IMG/VR virus record: IMGVR_UViG_3300027607_000113
Location: 1-28,585 of that record
DNA: 28,585 nucleotides
DNA from: a virus
Direction: 5' to 3' (one strand)
Below the pieces are notes generated by a model. That model had not been told where the DNA came from and did not search any database. It saw only the letters and a list, made by a program, of their open reading frames with translations. Shown here piece by piece: positions 6,476 through 13,541 of this stretch (position 1 is the stretch's first letter; the number at the start of each line of letters is the position of its first letter). The translations under genes were made by a program, and so were the position numbers.

Positions 6476-7212
6476 GAGGAAGTGTTACTTTCTTTCCATT
6501 CCTCGATGAGTTCGGCAAGTCTGCCAGGCAGAACGTCCACATAGTTGTAGTGGTCGTCTACAACCAGACCAACAATCTTCCAATGAGTCCCAAGCCGCAG
6601 GACTTCGCCACTGTCCCCCAAGGGCCAAAGAAGATCGTCAGCGCGAATCTCTCCAAGCCGCAGCGCCTTCGTTCCGATTCGCTGTACAAGGTACAGAAGC
6701 CCATCGCCCACAGCGACTTTCTGCGACTCATGTATGAGGTTCAGACGTGTGCCCATGCGAAGTTCAAGGCGCTCGCTGATGACATACAAACTGAACACGG
6801 TTGACGCGTAACCCGTCATAGTCACGCTGAACGCGTCATCATCAAGACGCATGTCTGATCTCAGGGTAGCGAGTTCCATCGCCGACGGCGGAAGCTCCAT
6901 TTTGGTCCACGGCTGAACCACGCCCTCATCAAGCACCCAGCCGACGATTGGAATGGCGTTTGGACGAATCCCTGGGGCACTCGTGTCAAGCGACCCATCT
7001 GCAGCGATGTCGTCCATGAACATCTCAGACATGGGCAACCCGAACAGGTTCGAGAGACGAACGAGGATTTCGACGCTGGGGCTAGAGGCGCCTCGCTCAA
7101 GCATCGACACGTAGGGTCTGCTTACGCCCAGCGAGTCAGCTAGATCCGCCTGCGTCCAGTTTCGCTCCTTGCGGATCTCCCTCAACCGAATTGGAAATCT
7201 GTCCAGGTCCAT
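6472..7212 (-). CDS. CI-like phage repressor, XRE helix-turn-helix with LexA-like C-terminal region
   Basis: The 246-residue protein starts with a canonical XRE/Cro-CI helix-turn-helix (about residues 9-62: LREIRKERNWTQADLADSLGV then RPYVSMLERG). The C-terminal half starts with IPIVGWVLDEG (87-97), the usual entry into the LexA/S24-like fold, and ends with VGDGLLYLVQR and LGTHWKIVGLVVDD, which fit later strands of that fold. I cannot find the GDSM-type nucleophile Ser. The corresponding stretch reads TMTGYASTVFS, so it may be a non-cleaving repressor controlled by an antirepressor. The gene is more AT-rich than its neighbours and is flanked by shared operator-like sequences, which supports its role as the lysogeny repressor. 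Confidence 0.88.
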   Translation of the reverse strand: MDLDRFPIRLREIRKERNWTQADLADSLGVSRPYVSMLERGASSPSVEILVRLSNLFGLPMSEMFMDDIAADGSLDTSAPGIRPNAIPIVGWVLDEGVVQPWTKMELPPSAMELATLRSDMRLDDDAFSVTMTGYASTVFSLYVISERLELRMGTRLNLIHESQKVAVGDGLLYLVQRIGTKALRLGEIRADDLLWPLGDSGEVLRLGTHWKIVGLVVDDHYNYVDVLPGRLAELIEEWKESNTSS

Positions 7213-7215
7213 GCG

Positions 7216-7250
7216 CGCTCCCGGTTGCGGCCACTTCTCCTCGTCCTAGT
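7216..7250 (-). promoter_or_regulatory. candidate promoter of the repressor gene
   Basis: The 84-nt divergent spacer must contain the repressor's promoter. On the minus strand a TTGCGG followed 17 nt later by TAGGAC gives a possible -35/-10 pair, and CGGGAG near 7218-7223 is a plausible ribosome site before the ATG at 7212. The operator-like site at 7273-7288 lies just upstream, where bound repressor could activate or repress this promoter. The boxes are weak matches. Confidence 0.3.
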
Positions 7251-7261
7251 TCCAGTACTGG

Positions 7262-7290
7262 TTGACCGCAACGTAAGCGTTGGTTACCTT
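7262..7290 (+). promoter_or_regulatory. candidate rightward early promoter (PR-like), possibly leaderless
   Basis: TTGACC (7262-7267), a 17-bp spacer and TACCTT (7285-7290) form a sigma70-like promoter. The -10 ends only six bases before the ATG at 7297, so transcription would start at or near the A of the ATG and the mRNA would be leaderless. The region before the ATG has no convincing ribosome site. The operator-like sequence at 7273-7288 covers the spacer and the -10. Confidence 0.5.
7273..7288 (+). promoter_or_regulatory. operator-like site OR
   Basis: GTAAGCGTTGGTTACC matches 14 of 16 positions with the site at 6453-6468 in the other immunity promoter. It overlaps the candidate -10 of the rightward operon, so a bound repressor would block that promoter. 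CTTAC at 7306-7310 could be an extra half-site. Confidence 0.5.
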
Positions 7291-7296
7291 TCACCT

Positions 7297-7677
7297 ATGG
7301 AAACCCTTACTGACATCCTTGGTCGCATACCTCGGGGCCAGGGCGCTGAACTCCTTGGTATCACCCCCTCGTTTGTCTCGATGATTCGCCATCAACGGTC
7401 AGTGGTTTCGGCCCGGCTTCTCGCCCGTGCAAGTGCACGTCTGGGGCTATCTGGAGAGCAAGTATTGGCCACTCTGAAGACAATGTTTTCGGAGGAATTC
7501 GCAGCAGCTCGAGTCGCTGCTGCGGTGGCTGGCGACCTTTCTCCAATCGAGCTCAGTGACGACGAGTTCGCCCTCTACGTCGCCCAGCTTGAGCAACGTC
7601 GAACCAGCGCCTCGCTACAACCGAGTGCTGGTCCGGCCAATGAGTCCTTGGACTCGCCCATTTCGCAGGCCGCCTAA
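7297..7677 (+). CDS. Cro-like small HTH regulator
   Basis: The start is placed at METLTDILGR (ATG 7297) rather than the longer ORF from 7225, because the promoter and operator lie between the two. The 126-residue product has a helix-turn-helix-like segment in its first half: GQGAELLGITPSFVSMIRHQRSVVSARLLARASARLGLS, about residues 14-52, with the ITPSFVSMIR turn-recognition helix. The C-terminal half is Ala/Glu-rich then low-complexity (about 100-126). As first gene of the rightward early operon, divergent from the repressor, it holds the Cro position and probably controls the lysis-lysogeny switch. It may be translated from a leaderless message. No closer family assignment is possible by eye. 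Confidence 0.75.
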   Translation: METLTDILGRIPRGQGAELLGITPSFVSMIRHQRSVVSARLLARASARLGLSGEQVLATLKTMFSEEFAAARVAAAVAGDLSPIELSDDEFALYVAQLEQRRTSASLQPSAGPANESLDSPISQAA

Positions 7678-7697
7678 GCGGCCAAGGATCAATCACT

Positions 7698-8219
7698 ATG
7701 ACAACCCCACAGTGCCCCCAGGGACCTCGTAAGTCCCGCAAGTCCCGCCCAGAAGACTTGCCGCCCTGCGTCGGCCGATCCCTCGCGCGGGCCCTGAGCT
7801 ACGGCGATGCCCGCGCCGTGGCTGCCAACTTCGGCTGCTCCGAGGGCCATCTGTCCAGGCTCAAGAACGCCGAGCGGCGCATGATGGCCGACGAGCTGCC
7901 CGCCCTCGTTGAGGCCATGGCGCCGGCCGCGCAGCAGGTGTTCTTGGACACGCTGCTTGAGGCTGTGGGCTTCAGGGCCGTGCCCCTCAACTCGGAGGCC
8001 GGAGACGCCAGCCTGCTACGCCTTCGCATGGCGGTGGGAGCGGCGCTAGGACAGCTGGACGGTGCCATAGACGACGCGAGCGATGACCGCTTCATCGACC
8101 GTGTGGAGGCAGGGGGTCTCATCGATGAACTCGACGAGGTGCAGCGACGCTGTGACCGGCTGCGCGCCGTGTTCGTCGAGGTTCGTGATGAGGACCGCTC
8201 GGCTCTGGAGGTTGCATAG
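7698..8219 (+). CDS. CII-like phage regulatory protein (Phage_CP76-type HTH)
   Basis: The 173-residue product has a basic N-terminal tail and then a region typical of P2-type CII/CP76 regulators. SLARALSYGDARAVAANFGCSEGHLSRLKNAERRMMADELPAL (about 28-70) contains a helix-turn-helix with AVAANFGCSEGHLSRLKN. It is followed by a helix-rich stretch (APAAQQVFLDTLLEAVGFRAVPL) that resembles the conserved second block of those proteins. The last third is acidic and helical. It lies 20 nt after the Cro-like gene, in the place where CII or other delayed regulators are found. The family call is moderate; a DNA-binding regulatory role is more certain than the exact family. Confidence 0.75.
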   Translation: MTTPQCPQGPRKSRKSRPEDLPPCVGRSLARALSYGDARAVAANFGCSEGHLSRLKNAERRMMADELPALVEAMAPAAQQVFLDTLLEAVGFRAVPLNSEAGDASLLRLRMAVGAALGQLDGAIDDASDDRFIDRVEAGGLIDELDEVQRRCDRLRAVFVEVRDEDRSALEVA

Positions 8220-8221
8220 CC

Positions 8222-8878
8222 ATGACTGCCGCACCCTTCACCGCAAATGTGGTCAGTCTCGAGGCCGACCTGGACCTCAACCGAACCCCGCGCGTAGGCC
8301 TGACGCTGGACGTCCTCCGTGGCGACGCCAGCTCTGGCCTGCTGGGCACCCGCATCGAGATCAGCAGCGCCGTTCAGGCCAGCACGAACCGGCGGGACGC
8401 TCAGACGTTGCGGCGCCTCATCGACCCCAGAAAGCTCGCGGCCGACTGCGAGGCCATGGTCGCCGAGGGTGAGCCCGAACTGGCTCGCTCCGTGCAGCGC
8501 CAGGTCGCCGAGCTCCGTCTGCAGATCTGCGAGCAGTTGGATACTACCGGGACGACCAAGGCAGGCACGGGTGTGTTCGAGTCCGTCATGCTGGAGGCCG
8601 TGTTCGACCAGGCCCTGATGGGCCAGCTCGGCGGGGAGGTCACCTTCCTCGACGAAGAGGGCGAGGAGCTTGGCCAGGGCCTCCACGGCCAGCTGGTCGT
8701 GATCGACGGGGTCGAGGTCACCTCCGCCCCCTCCCTCCTGAGGCCCGCCATCCGCAGCGTTCTCCAGCGCCTCCTGCACGAGCCTGAGGAAGGCTTCGTG
8801 ACTGCTGTGACGGCCCGAGGGGATGTGGACATCAGCAGGCTGACCTTCATGGCCCTGATTTTCGAGGCCACTCGATGA
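8222..8878 (+). CDS. unknown early phage protein (218 aa)
   Basis: No family is recognised. The N-terminus (about residues 5-55) looks like beta strands (VVSLEADLDLNRTPRVGLTLDVL). The middle (about 56-105) is helical and charged (RRLIDPRKLAADCEAMVAEG, ARSVQRQVAELRLQICEQL). The C-terminal half includes an acidic patch (FLDEEGEELG) and helices (APSLLRPAIRSVLQRLLHEP). There is no cysteine cluster, P-loop, nuclease signature or transmembrane segment. It starts two bases after the CII-like gene and ends in an ATGA overlap with the next gene, so it belongs to the rightward early operon. A DNA-replication accessory or host-takeover protein is conceivable but unproven. Confidence 0.75.
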   Translation: MTAAPFTANVVSLEADLDLNRTPRVGLTLDVLRGDASSGLLGTRIEISSAVQASTNRRDAQTLRRLIDPRKLAADCEAMVAEGEPELARSVQRQVAELRLQICEQLDTTGTTKAGTGVFESVMLEAVFDQALMGQLGGEVTFLDEEGEELGQGLHGQLVVIDGVEVTSAPSLLRPAIRSVLQRLLHEPEEGFVTAVTARGDVDISRLTFMALIFEATR

Positions 8879-9111
8879 CGGCGCCCATGAAGACTCCCAT
8901 CATACGCCAGACCGTGCGCAGCCCCGAAGGCAAGGACTCCAGCTGCTGGGCCCTGCTCGAGGTGACCGACTACGATGACGACGACGTTCTGAGGCGGGTG
9001 ACACTGGTGTGTGGCGAGGGGAAGACCCGCGCCGAGGCGCTCAAGGAGCTTTCCGCATCGTGGAAGGCCTTTGCGGCGTCCGTTGAGCGGTCGCTGGAGG
9101 CCAGCCAATGA
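8875..9111 (+). CDS. small acidic early protein, unknown (78 aa)
   Basis: The 78-residue product has a central segment that looks beta-rich (SSCWALLEVTDYDDDDVLRRVTLVCGEG, about 22-49), with a run of four Asp in the turn. A C-terminal helix follows (TRAEALKELSASWKAFAASVERSLEAS). The EAL-E-type helix after a strand resembles small adaptor folds, but no family can be named. It overlaps both neighbours by four bases (ATGA at 8875-8878 and 9108-9111), a clear sign of translational coupling in the early operon, and this supports that it is real despite its size. Confidence 0.7.
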   Translation: MTAPMKTPIIRQTVRSPEGKDSSCWALLEVTDYDDDDVLRRVTLVCGEGKTRAEALKELSASWKAFAASVERSLEASQ

Positions 9112-9434
9112 CCCTGTCATCGACGGGTCCGCCCTCCCCGGCCGCAGATGTCATTCGCCGGCCGGTCTGGAAGCCGGAGTTCGACCGGCTCGCGGCCGCC
9201 TGCCGGGCGGTGGGTCAACCCAACGAGGTCTGGTCTCGTTTTGACCCTGACCGCGGCCCGTACCTTCAGGTCGGCTCCGTGAGCGTTGACTTGGCGTCCG
9301 ACACCAACGGGATGCTCCGGCTGGTCGTCCACCACGGTACGCAGAGGGTGCGCTACAGCCTTGGCCTGGGTCAGGTGGAGTTCGCTGCGCGGCTCATCTG
9401 GGAGCACTCGGCGCGGCGGACCAGGGGGGGCTGA
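9108..9434 (+). CDS. unknown early phage protein (108 aa)
   Basis: The 108-residue protein has a short Pro/Ser-rich N-terminus, a helix (WKPEFDRLAAACRAVG, about 21-36) and a beta-rich central part (PYLQVGSVSVDLASDTNGMLRLVVHHGTQRVRYSLGL, about 51-87). It ends with a basic tail. No family is recognised. The strand-turn-strand pattern with VVHHGTQRVRYSL could be a small barrel, but that is speculative. The ATG overlaps the previous stop (ATGA), and the next gene begins three bases after its stop, so it is co-expressed with the primase-helicase. Confidence 0.7.
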   Translation: MTLSSTGPPSPAADVIRRPVWKPEFDRLAAACRAVGQPNEVWSRFDPDRGPYLQVGSVSVDLASDTNGMLRLVVHHGTQRVRYSLGLGQVEFAARLIWEHSARRTRGG

Positions 9435-9437
9435 GGG

Positions 9438-9824
9438 GTGTACAAAGAGCTCCCCCTGCTGCCCGACCTCAAGGTCGTGGTGGTGGATGGTCGGCCCGTC
9501 GCCGATGGCAACACGTTCGATCACCGAGAGAAGCTCTCCAAGGCGGGCATGCGGTGGGATGGCGAGGCCAAGGTCTGGTTCATCCCTGACGACGGGCGCC
9601 GAAAGGTCACCCGGAAGCTCTGGCGGCTGTTTCGAAGCTGCGAGGAGTTTTCGGCCTGGCGCTGCGAGACCTGTGGTGCGCGCGGGCGGCTGCGGTTCAA
9701 GCACGCGCCTCGCCAGCCCCAAGGGCAGCTTCGGGCCGAGCTCGGCAGCTGTGGTCACTTCCAGTTCTGGACGGACACCGAAGAGACGGAGCGGATTCGC
9801 CGCAAGGGGCTGGTTGCCGCATGA
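9438..9824 (+). CDS. small protein with WxP-type domain and zinc knuckle (128 aa)
   Basis: The start is GTG at 9438, with a purine-rich stretch (GGGGGGCTGAGG) just before it. Residues about 12-62 contain FDHREKLSKAGMRWDGEAKVWFIPD, a pattern (h.H.E.L...G.RWD...K.W..P) seen in short nucleic-acid-associated modules in phage and plasmid primase/helicase proteins. A CETCGARGRLRFKH segment (about 75-88) and a later SCGHF could together bind zinc. It overlaps the primase-helicase by four bases (ATGA at 9821-9824), which suggests a replication partner. The module comparison is by eye only; function is inferred from context. Confidence 0.7.
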   Translation: MYKELPLLPDLKVVVVDGRPVADGNTFDHREKLSKAGMRWDGEAKVWFIPDDGRRKVTRKLWRLFRSCEEFSAWRCETCGARGRLRFKHAPRQPQGQLRAELGSCGHFQFWTDTEETERIRRKGLVAA

Positions 9825-12547
9825 CCAGACCCCTTGTTGTCTTCCCGACGAAGTTCGTGGCTGGGGTGACGTCGGGTGATCCCACCACCTGGCTGACACC
9901 CGACCCCGACAAGAAGAAGGTGCCCTACGAGATTGACGTTCGCGACGGCGCCGCGCTCAGGTCGAACTACACCACCGATGCGCATGCCGTGGCCTACCAC
10001 ATCCCCGGGCGCCCATCGTGCCCGCGGCTGGTGGTGCACTTCCTCAAGGACTACCAACGCAACGGGGCCGCCCCGGTCATGGGTTGGATGTTCGTCGACT
10101 TCGACCTGCCCGAGCATCGGACGTGGCACGAAGGTGAGTGGGTCGAGGTGCGACGGCGCGTCATCGAGCACCCGTTGGCCTCAACCGCTGGCCTGTACCA
10201 AACCCGCCACGGCTGGCGGCTCGTGTGGCCGTTGGCCAAGCCTGTTCCGGTCTCCTGGGGATGGCGGCGGGCCTATGAGGCGTTCCTTGATGAACTCGGC
10301 CACGTGGCCCTCGGCGTCAGCGCTGACAGAGGGTGCGGCGACTGGACCCGCATGTATCGATTGCCGCGTGTGGTTCGCGAGGGCGAGACCGGGCGTTCCA
10401 GTCTCGCCATGGACTGGGCCAGGATGCAGCCGCTCGAGTGGGAGCCGGCTTGCGGATGGGTCGCCGAGGAGCCGCGCGTCGAACTGCCGCCGGCACCCGA
10501 GCTTCCCTCGGACATCAACGCAGCTCGCAAGATGAAGCGCCTCCTGGCCTACATCGACGCCTTCCCACCAGCTGTTCAGGGCTCCGACGGTCACGGGCAG
10601 CTGTATCAGCTGGGGGCGCACCTGTACGGCTGGGCGGTCTCCGAAAGCGAGTCCGTGGAGCTGGCATGGCGGCACTACAATCCGCGATGCGTCCCGCCGT
10701 GGACTTCGAGCCGCAAGGACGTCGCGGACTTCGAGCGGCAGGTGCGCGCCGGCTGGAAGGGCAGCAAACAAGGTTGGGGCGAAAAACTCATAGACCCGGC
10801 CTACGCAGAGGTGAGGGACGTGTCGGGACCCGAGGATGATGGCTTCAGCGTTGGCTTCTCGAAAGAGGCGCAGGCAACTGGCGCCAGCCCACCAGCGGCC
10901 GATGAACCGGAGCTGGTTGGTGACGATGCGCCCTTGGAGGGATTGGTCGAGCGCGCCACCAAGAACCCAGCGGCAGCGTTCGAGACCAGCGTGCTGTTCG
11001 CTGTGGCCGCCCTCCGAAAAAAGGACGCAGCCGAGTACAACCGGCTGAAGTTCGAGCTGAAGGCCCAGACCGATGTCAACATGCTGGACTTTCGGTCTGC
11101 GGTCGCTGACGCCGCAAAGGAGGCAGAGAGGCGTCGCCTCGCGGCCTTGCGGAAGAAGGCCATCGCGCAAGCGAAGAAGCAGGGGCTTCCCGTCTTCGAG
11201 CGGGGTGATCATGCCACCATCGCCGAGGAGCTCAAGACGCTCCTGCTGCGGCAGGCCAACCAAGTGGCCACGGTCTTCGACGAGGGCGAATTCCACGTCT
11301 ACGCCCCAGATCTTGGCATCTACACGAAGAGGACCATCGCCGAACTCGGCACCACGTTGGCCGGCTGGTCGGGTGCGCCCGTCTTGGGGGCCCAGGACAA
11401 AGAACCTCGAGACCTGATGGTCAACGGGTCAACCGTGGACGGGACCCTCAAGATCTTCGAGCATCTCTGCGCCGCGCCGCACTTCTTTGCGACGGCGCCG
11501 TGGGGCGTCGCGTTCAAGAATGAGTTCGTGCGATGGGATGAGACGATGGGCCTTGTATCTGAGCCCCTGTCGCCCCGGCATCGCGCGAGGTTTGGCTTCC
11601 CCTTTGACCGTCAGCCGGACGCCTGCCCAGCCCAGTTCCTACGCTTCCTGCAGGACCTGTTTGCAGGTGACAGCGATGCGGTGGCCAAGATTGGGTTCCT
11701 GCAGGAGTTCGTGGGCGCCAGCTTGCTCGGTTTGGCGACGAAGTATGCCAAGTGCCTGGTGCTCCTCGGAGCCGGCGCCAATGGAAAGAGCCAGTTCGTC
11801 GACATCGTGTCGGCCCTATTTCCGGACTGGTGCAAGACCTCGGTGCCTCCGCAGGAGTTCAAGGACAAGGATGCCGGTGCAGCCTTGGCGGGCTCTCGCA
11901 TCAACCTGGTCAGCGAGCTCCCGTCCCGAGACATCCTTGAGAGCGCGACGTTCAAAGCAGTGGTCACCGGCGATGAGATCACTCGCCGCCGGTTGTACGA
12001 GCGCTCCTTCAAGTTCAGACCACAGGCCGCCCACATCTTCAGCGCTAACCAGCTCCCCCACACGGCGGACACCAGTGGGGGCTTCTGGCGCCGCATGGCG
12101 GTCGTGAGGTTCAACCGAAACTTCCAGGACTCTCCCGACAAGAAGAACGACATCGGTCGAAAGATCGCCGACCAAGAACTCTCGGGCATCATCGAGTGGG
12201 CGCTGGATGGGGCACGTCGACTGCTGGCCCGGGGGGAAGGCGGCGACTACGCCATCCCACAGAGCACCGAGGAGACCGTCGACGAATGGCGCCGCGACAG
12301 CAACCCCGTACAGCAGTACGTGGATGAGCGGCTGAGACTTGATGGCGACGACTGGGTCACCGCTCAGGAGCTCTACAGCGACTTCAAGACCTGGTCAGAG
12401 CGGAACGGCTTCAGGACTCGCTCGCGCACCACTTTCGGAAGGGAAGTGAGGGCCTGTGGGGTCGAGAAGAAGATGAGCAATGGGGTGAAGTACAAGTGCC
12501 GTATCGACCGGACCCCCTATCTGGTCCAGGGGGGTGCGGCGTGGTGA
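9821..12547 (+). CDS. P4/D5-type primase-helicase
   Basis: This 908-residue replication protein joins an N-terminal primase-like domain to a C-terminal superfamily-3 helicase. The N-terminal part shows archaeo-eukaryotic primase-type landmarks: the acidic pair in MFVDFDLPE (D93, D95), a QTRHGWRLVW strand (H130) and GDWTRMYRLPRV (D174 followed by TRxxRLP). A charged linker with coiled-coil character covers about 370-455. The helicase has a Walker A GAGANGKS at 650-657 (K656), a GDEITRRRLYERSF stretch, then the SANQLP and FWRRMAVVRF motifs typical of D5/P4 alpha proteins. It would open the origin, unwind DNA and prime synthesis. The iteron array begins 48 nt after its stop, strongly suggesting its target. 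Length and motifs are intact. Confidence 0.93.
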   Translation: MTRPLVVFPTKFVAGVTSGDPTTWLTPDPDKKKVPYEIDVRDGAALRSNYTTDAHAVAYHIPGRPSCPRLVVHFLKDYQRNGAAPVMGWMFVDFDLPEHRTWHEGEWVEVRRRVIEHPLASTAGLYQTRHGWRLVWPLAKPVPVSWGWRRAYEAFLDELGHVALGVSADRGCGDWTRMYRLPRVVREGETGRSSLAMDWARMQPLEWEPACGWVAEEPRVELPPAPELPSDINAARKMKRLLAYIDAFPPAVQGSDGHGQLYQLGAHLYGWAVSESESVELAWRHYNPRCVPPWTSSRKDVADFERQVRAGWKGSKQGWGEKLIDPAYAEVRDVSGPEDDGFSVGFSKEAQATGASPPAADEPELVGDDAPLEGLVERATKNPAAAFETSVLFAVAALRKKDAAEYNRLKFELKAQTDVNMLDFRSAVADAAKEAERRRLAALRKKAIAQAKKQGLPVFERGDHATIAEELKTLLLRQANQVATVFDEGEFHVYAPDLGIYTKRTIAELGTTLAGWSGAPVLGAQDKEPRDLMVNGSTVDGTLKIFEHLCAAPHFFATAPWGVAFKNEFVRWDETMGLVSEPLSPRHRARFGFPFDRQPDACPAQFLRFLQDLFAGDSDAVAKIGFLQEFVGASLLGLATKYAKCLVLLGAGANGKSQFVDIVSALFPDWCKTSVPPQEFKDKDAGAALAGSRINLVSELPSRDILESATFKAVVTGDEITRRRLYERSFKFRPQAAHIFSANQLPHTADTSGGFWRRMAVVRFNRNFQDSPDKKNDIGRKIADQELSGIIEWALDGARRLLARGEGGDYAIPQSTEETVDEWRRDSNPVQQYVDERLRLDGDDWVTAQELYSDFKTWSERNGFRTRSRTTFGREVRACGVEKKMSNGVKYKCRIDRTPYLVQGGAAW

Positions 12548-12594
12548 TCGGCGACCGGGTGAGAGAAAAGTTCTGTCGGTCGGAATGCGCTGCA

Positions 12595-12910
12595 AACCCT
12601 TCCAACCCTTCCAACCCTTCCACCTTTGGAAGGGTTGGTGGAAGGGTTTCGGAAGGGTTGAGACCAACCATTCCACGCCTCACACCCTACAGCCTAAACG
12701 ATTTCCGGGAAATCCGGAGAGGTGGAAGGGTGGTGGTCAAAACAATCTATGGAGAACTTTTGTCTCTCAATTTTAGAGAGAGGCCTCGCGCGCATGCGTA
12801 TGGACCCTCAAAACCCTTCCAACCCTTCCAAACCCGCTTCAATACTTGCTCATCGGCATTTCAACCCTTCCAAAACCCTTCCACAACCCTTCCAAACCCT
12901 TCCAAACCCG
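12595..12910. repeat. iteron array (AACCCTTCC), probable replication origin
   Basis: The nonamer AACCCTTCC occurs nine times forward (12595, 12604, 12613, 12812, 12821, 12863, 12874, 12885 and 12895) and three times inverted as GGAAGGGTT (12628, 12640 and 12651). A one-mismatch inverted copy lies at 12724 and partial copies begin AAACCCGC near 12830 and 12904. Spacing is 9-12 nt inside clusters, roughly one helical turn. Between the two clusters lies an AT-richer stretch (12737-12776). Direct and inverted iterons around an AT-rich segment, right after a P4-type primase-helicase, are what an origin of that replicon type looks like. The rest of 12548-13067 holds no convincing gene. Confidence 0.8.
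12763..12781. other. hairpin in AT-rich segment between iteron clusters
   Basis: TCTCTC (12763-12768) and GAGAGA (12776-12781) flank AATTTTA, giving a six-pair stem. With the A/T-rich bases before it (from about 12737), this is the lowest-GC part of the iteron region and the best candidate for an unwinding element or a single-strand priming hairpin. Assignment is by sequence and position only. Confidence 0.35.
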
Positions 12911-13067
12911 CATGCAGCCTAGCTGAGCGGGGTGAACCGATTCTGGGCAAGCCTGATACTCCCGCTAATGAGCCGGGTGAGCCCCGCCAGGACGGACGGA
13001 CCGCGGTGGTCCCGGAGGGTGGTGCCTTCGAGCGCCGTCCTGGCACCCCTTCGGAGGGCGCCCGCTA

Positions 13068-13538
13068 GTGGAGCAGACCTTCCCAAGCCTGGGTGCCTGC
13101 CTGAAGGCGGCCCGCCTGGCCCACCCCTGGACGCAGACGGAGCTCGCGGAGCAGGCCTGCATCGATGGCGACACCATCTCCCGCTACGAGACCGGGGAGT
13201 ACGCGCCCTCTGTTCGGGTCATCGAGGACGTGACGGTCGCGCTTGGGACCGAGCTGCTCTTCGGCGGCGTGGAGTGGCGCTTCGGCGAGTTCGAGCGCCG
13301 CGGCGTGCTTGAGCCGGGATTTCGAGACGTCAGCGCCTGCCTTGCGGACGCGCGACGGGCGACGGGCTGGGGCCTGCGTCGCCTGTCGATTGAGGGGCGC
13401 ATCAGCAAGGCGGTGATCTGCCGCTACGAGCAGGCCGTTTTCGAGCCCCAGCTACACACCATCGAGCGGGTCGTCGTGGCCCTCGACATCAACCTCCACC
13501 TGACCGGGACCCGGTGGTTCTGGTCCCCCAAGGACTGA
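13068..13538 (+). CDS. protein with two tandem XRE-type helix-turn-helix domains
   Basis: The start is GTG at 13068. The 156 residues split into two similar halves. Residues about 7-70 (LGACLKAARLAHPW...ELAEQACIDGDTISRYETGEYAP...IEDVTVALG) form a standard XRE domain. Residues about 88-152 repeat the pattern (VSACLADARRATGW...RISKAVICRYE...P...IERVVVALD). Shared landmarks are ACL..AR, W, I.RYE, P and IE.V.VAL, each half ending in a Gly-x-x-Trp segment. It would be a single-chain, dimer-like DNA-binding protein able to read a palindrome or direct repeat. It directly follows the iteron region and may regulate the origin or the late genes. This is the first gene after a 520-nt gap, so it probably has its own promoter. 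Confidence 0.85.
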   Translation: MEQTFPSLGACLKAARLAHPWTQTELAEQACIDGDTISRYETGEYAPSVRVIEDVTVALGTELLFGGVEWRFGEFERRGVLEPGFRDVSACLADARRATGWGLRRLSIEGRISKAVICRYEQAVFEPQLHTIERVVVALDINLHLTGTRWFWSPKD

Positions 13539-13541
13539 GAC

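Noticed and set aside
6469-6804. A 111-codon plus-strand open frame over the 3' half of the repressor gene.
   Set aside because: It is antisense to a clear XRE repressor, starts inside the operator/promoter and has no recognisable domain.
12496-13068. A 190-codon open frame through the iteron region, ending exactly at the GTG of the tandem-HTH gene (TAGTG).
   Set aside because: Its Asn-Pro-Ser-like repeats come from the nonamers, which also occur inverted and at 9, 10, 11 and 12-nt steps that do not keep a frame. Its start is inside the primase-helicase gene and no ribosome site precedes any later start. The stop-start overlap leaves a small doubt.
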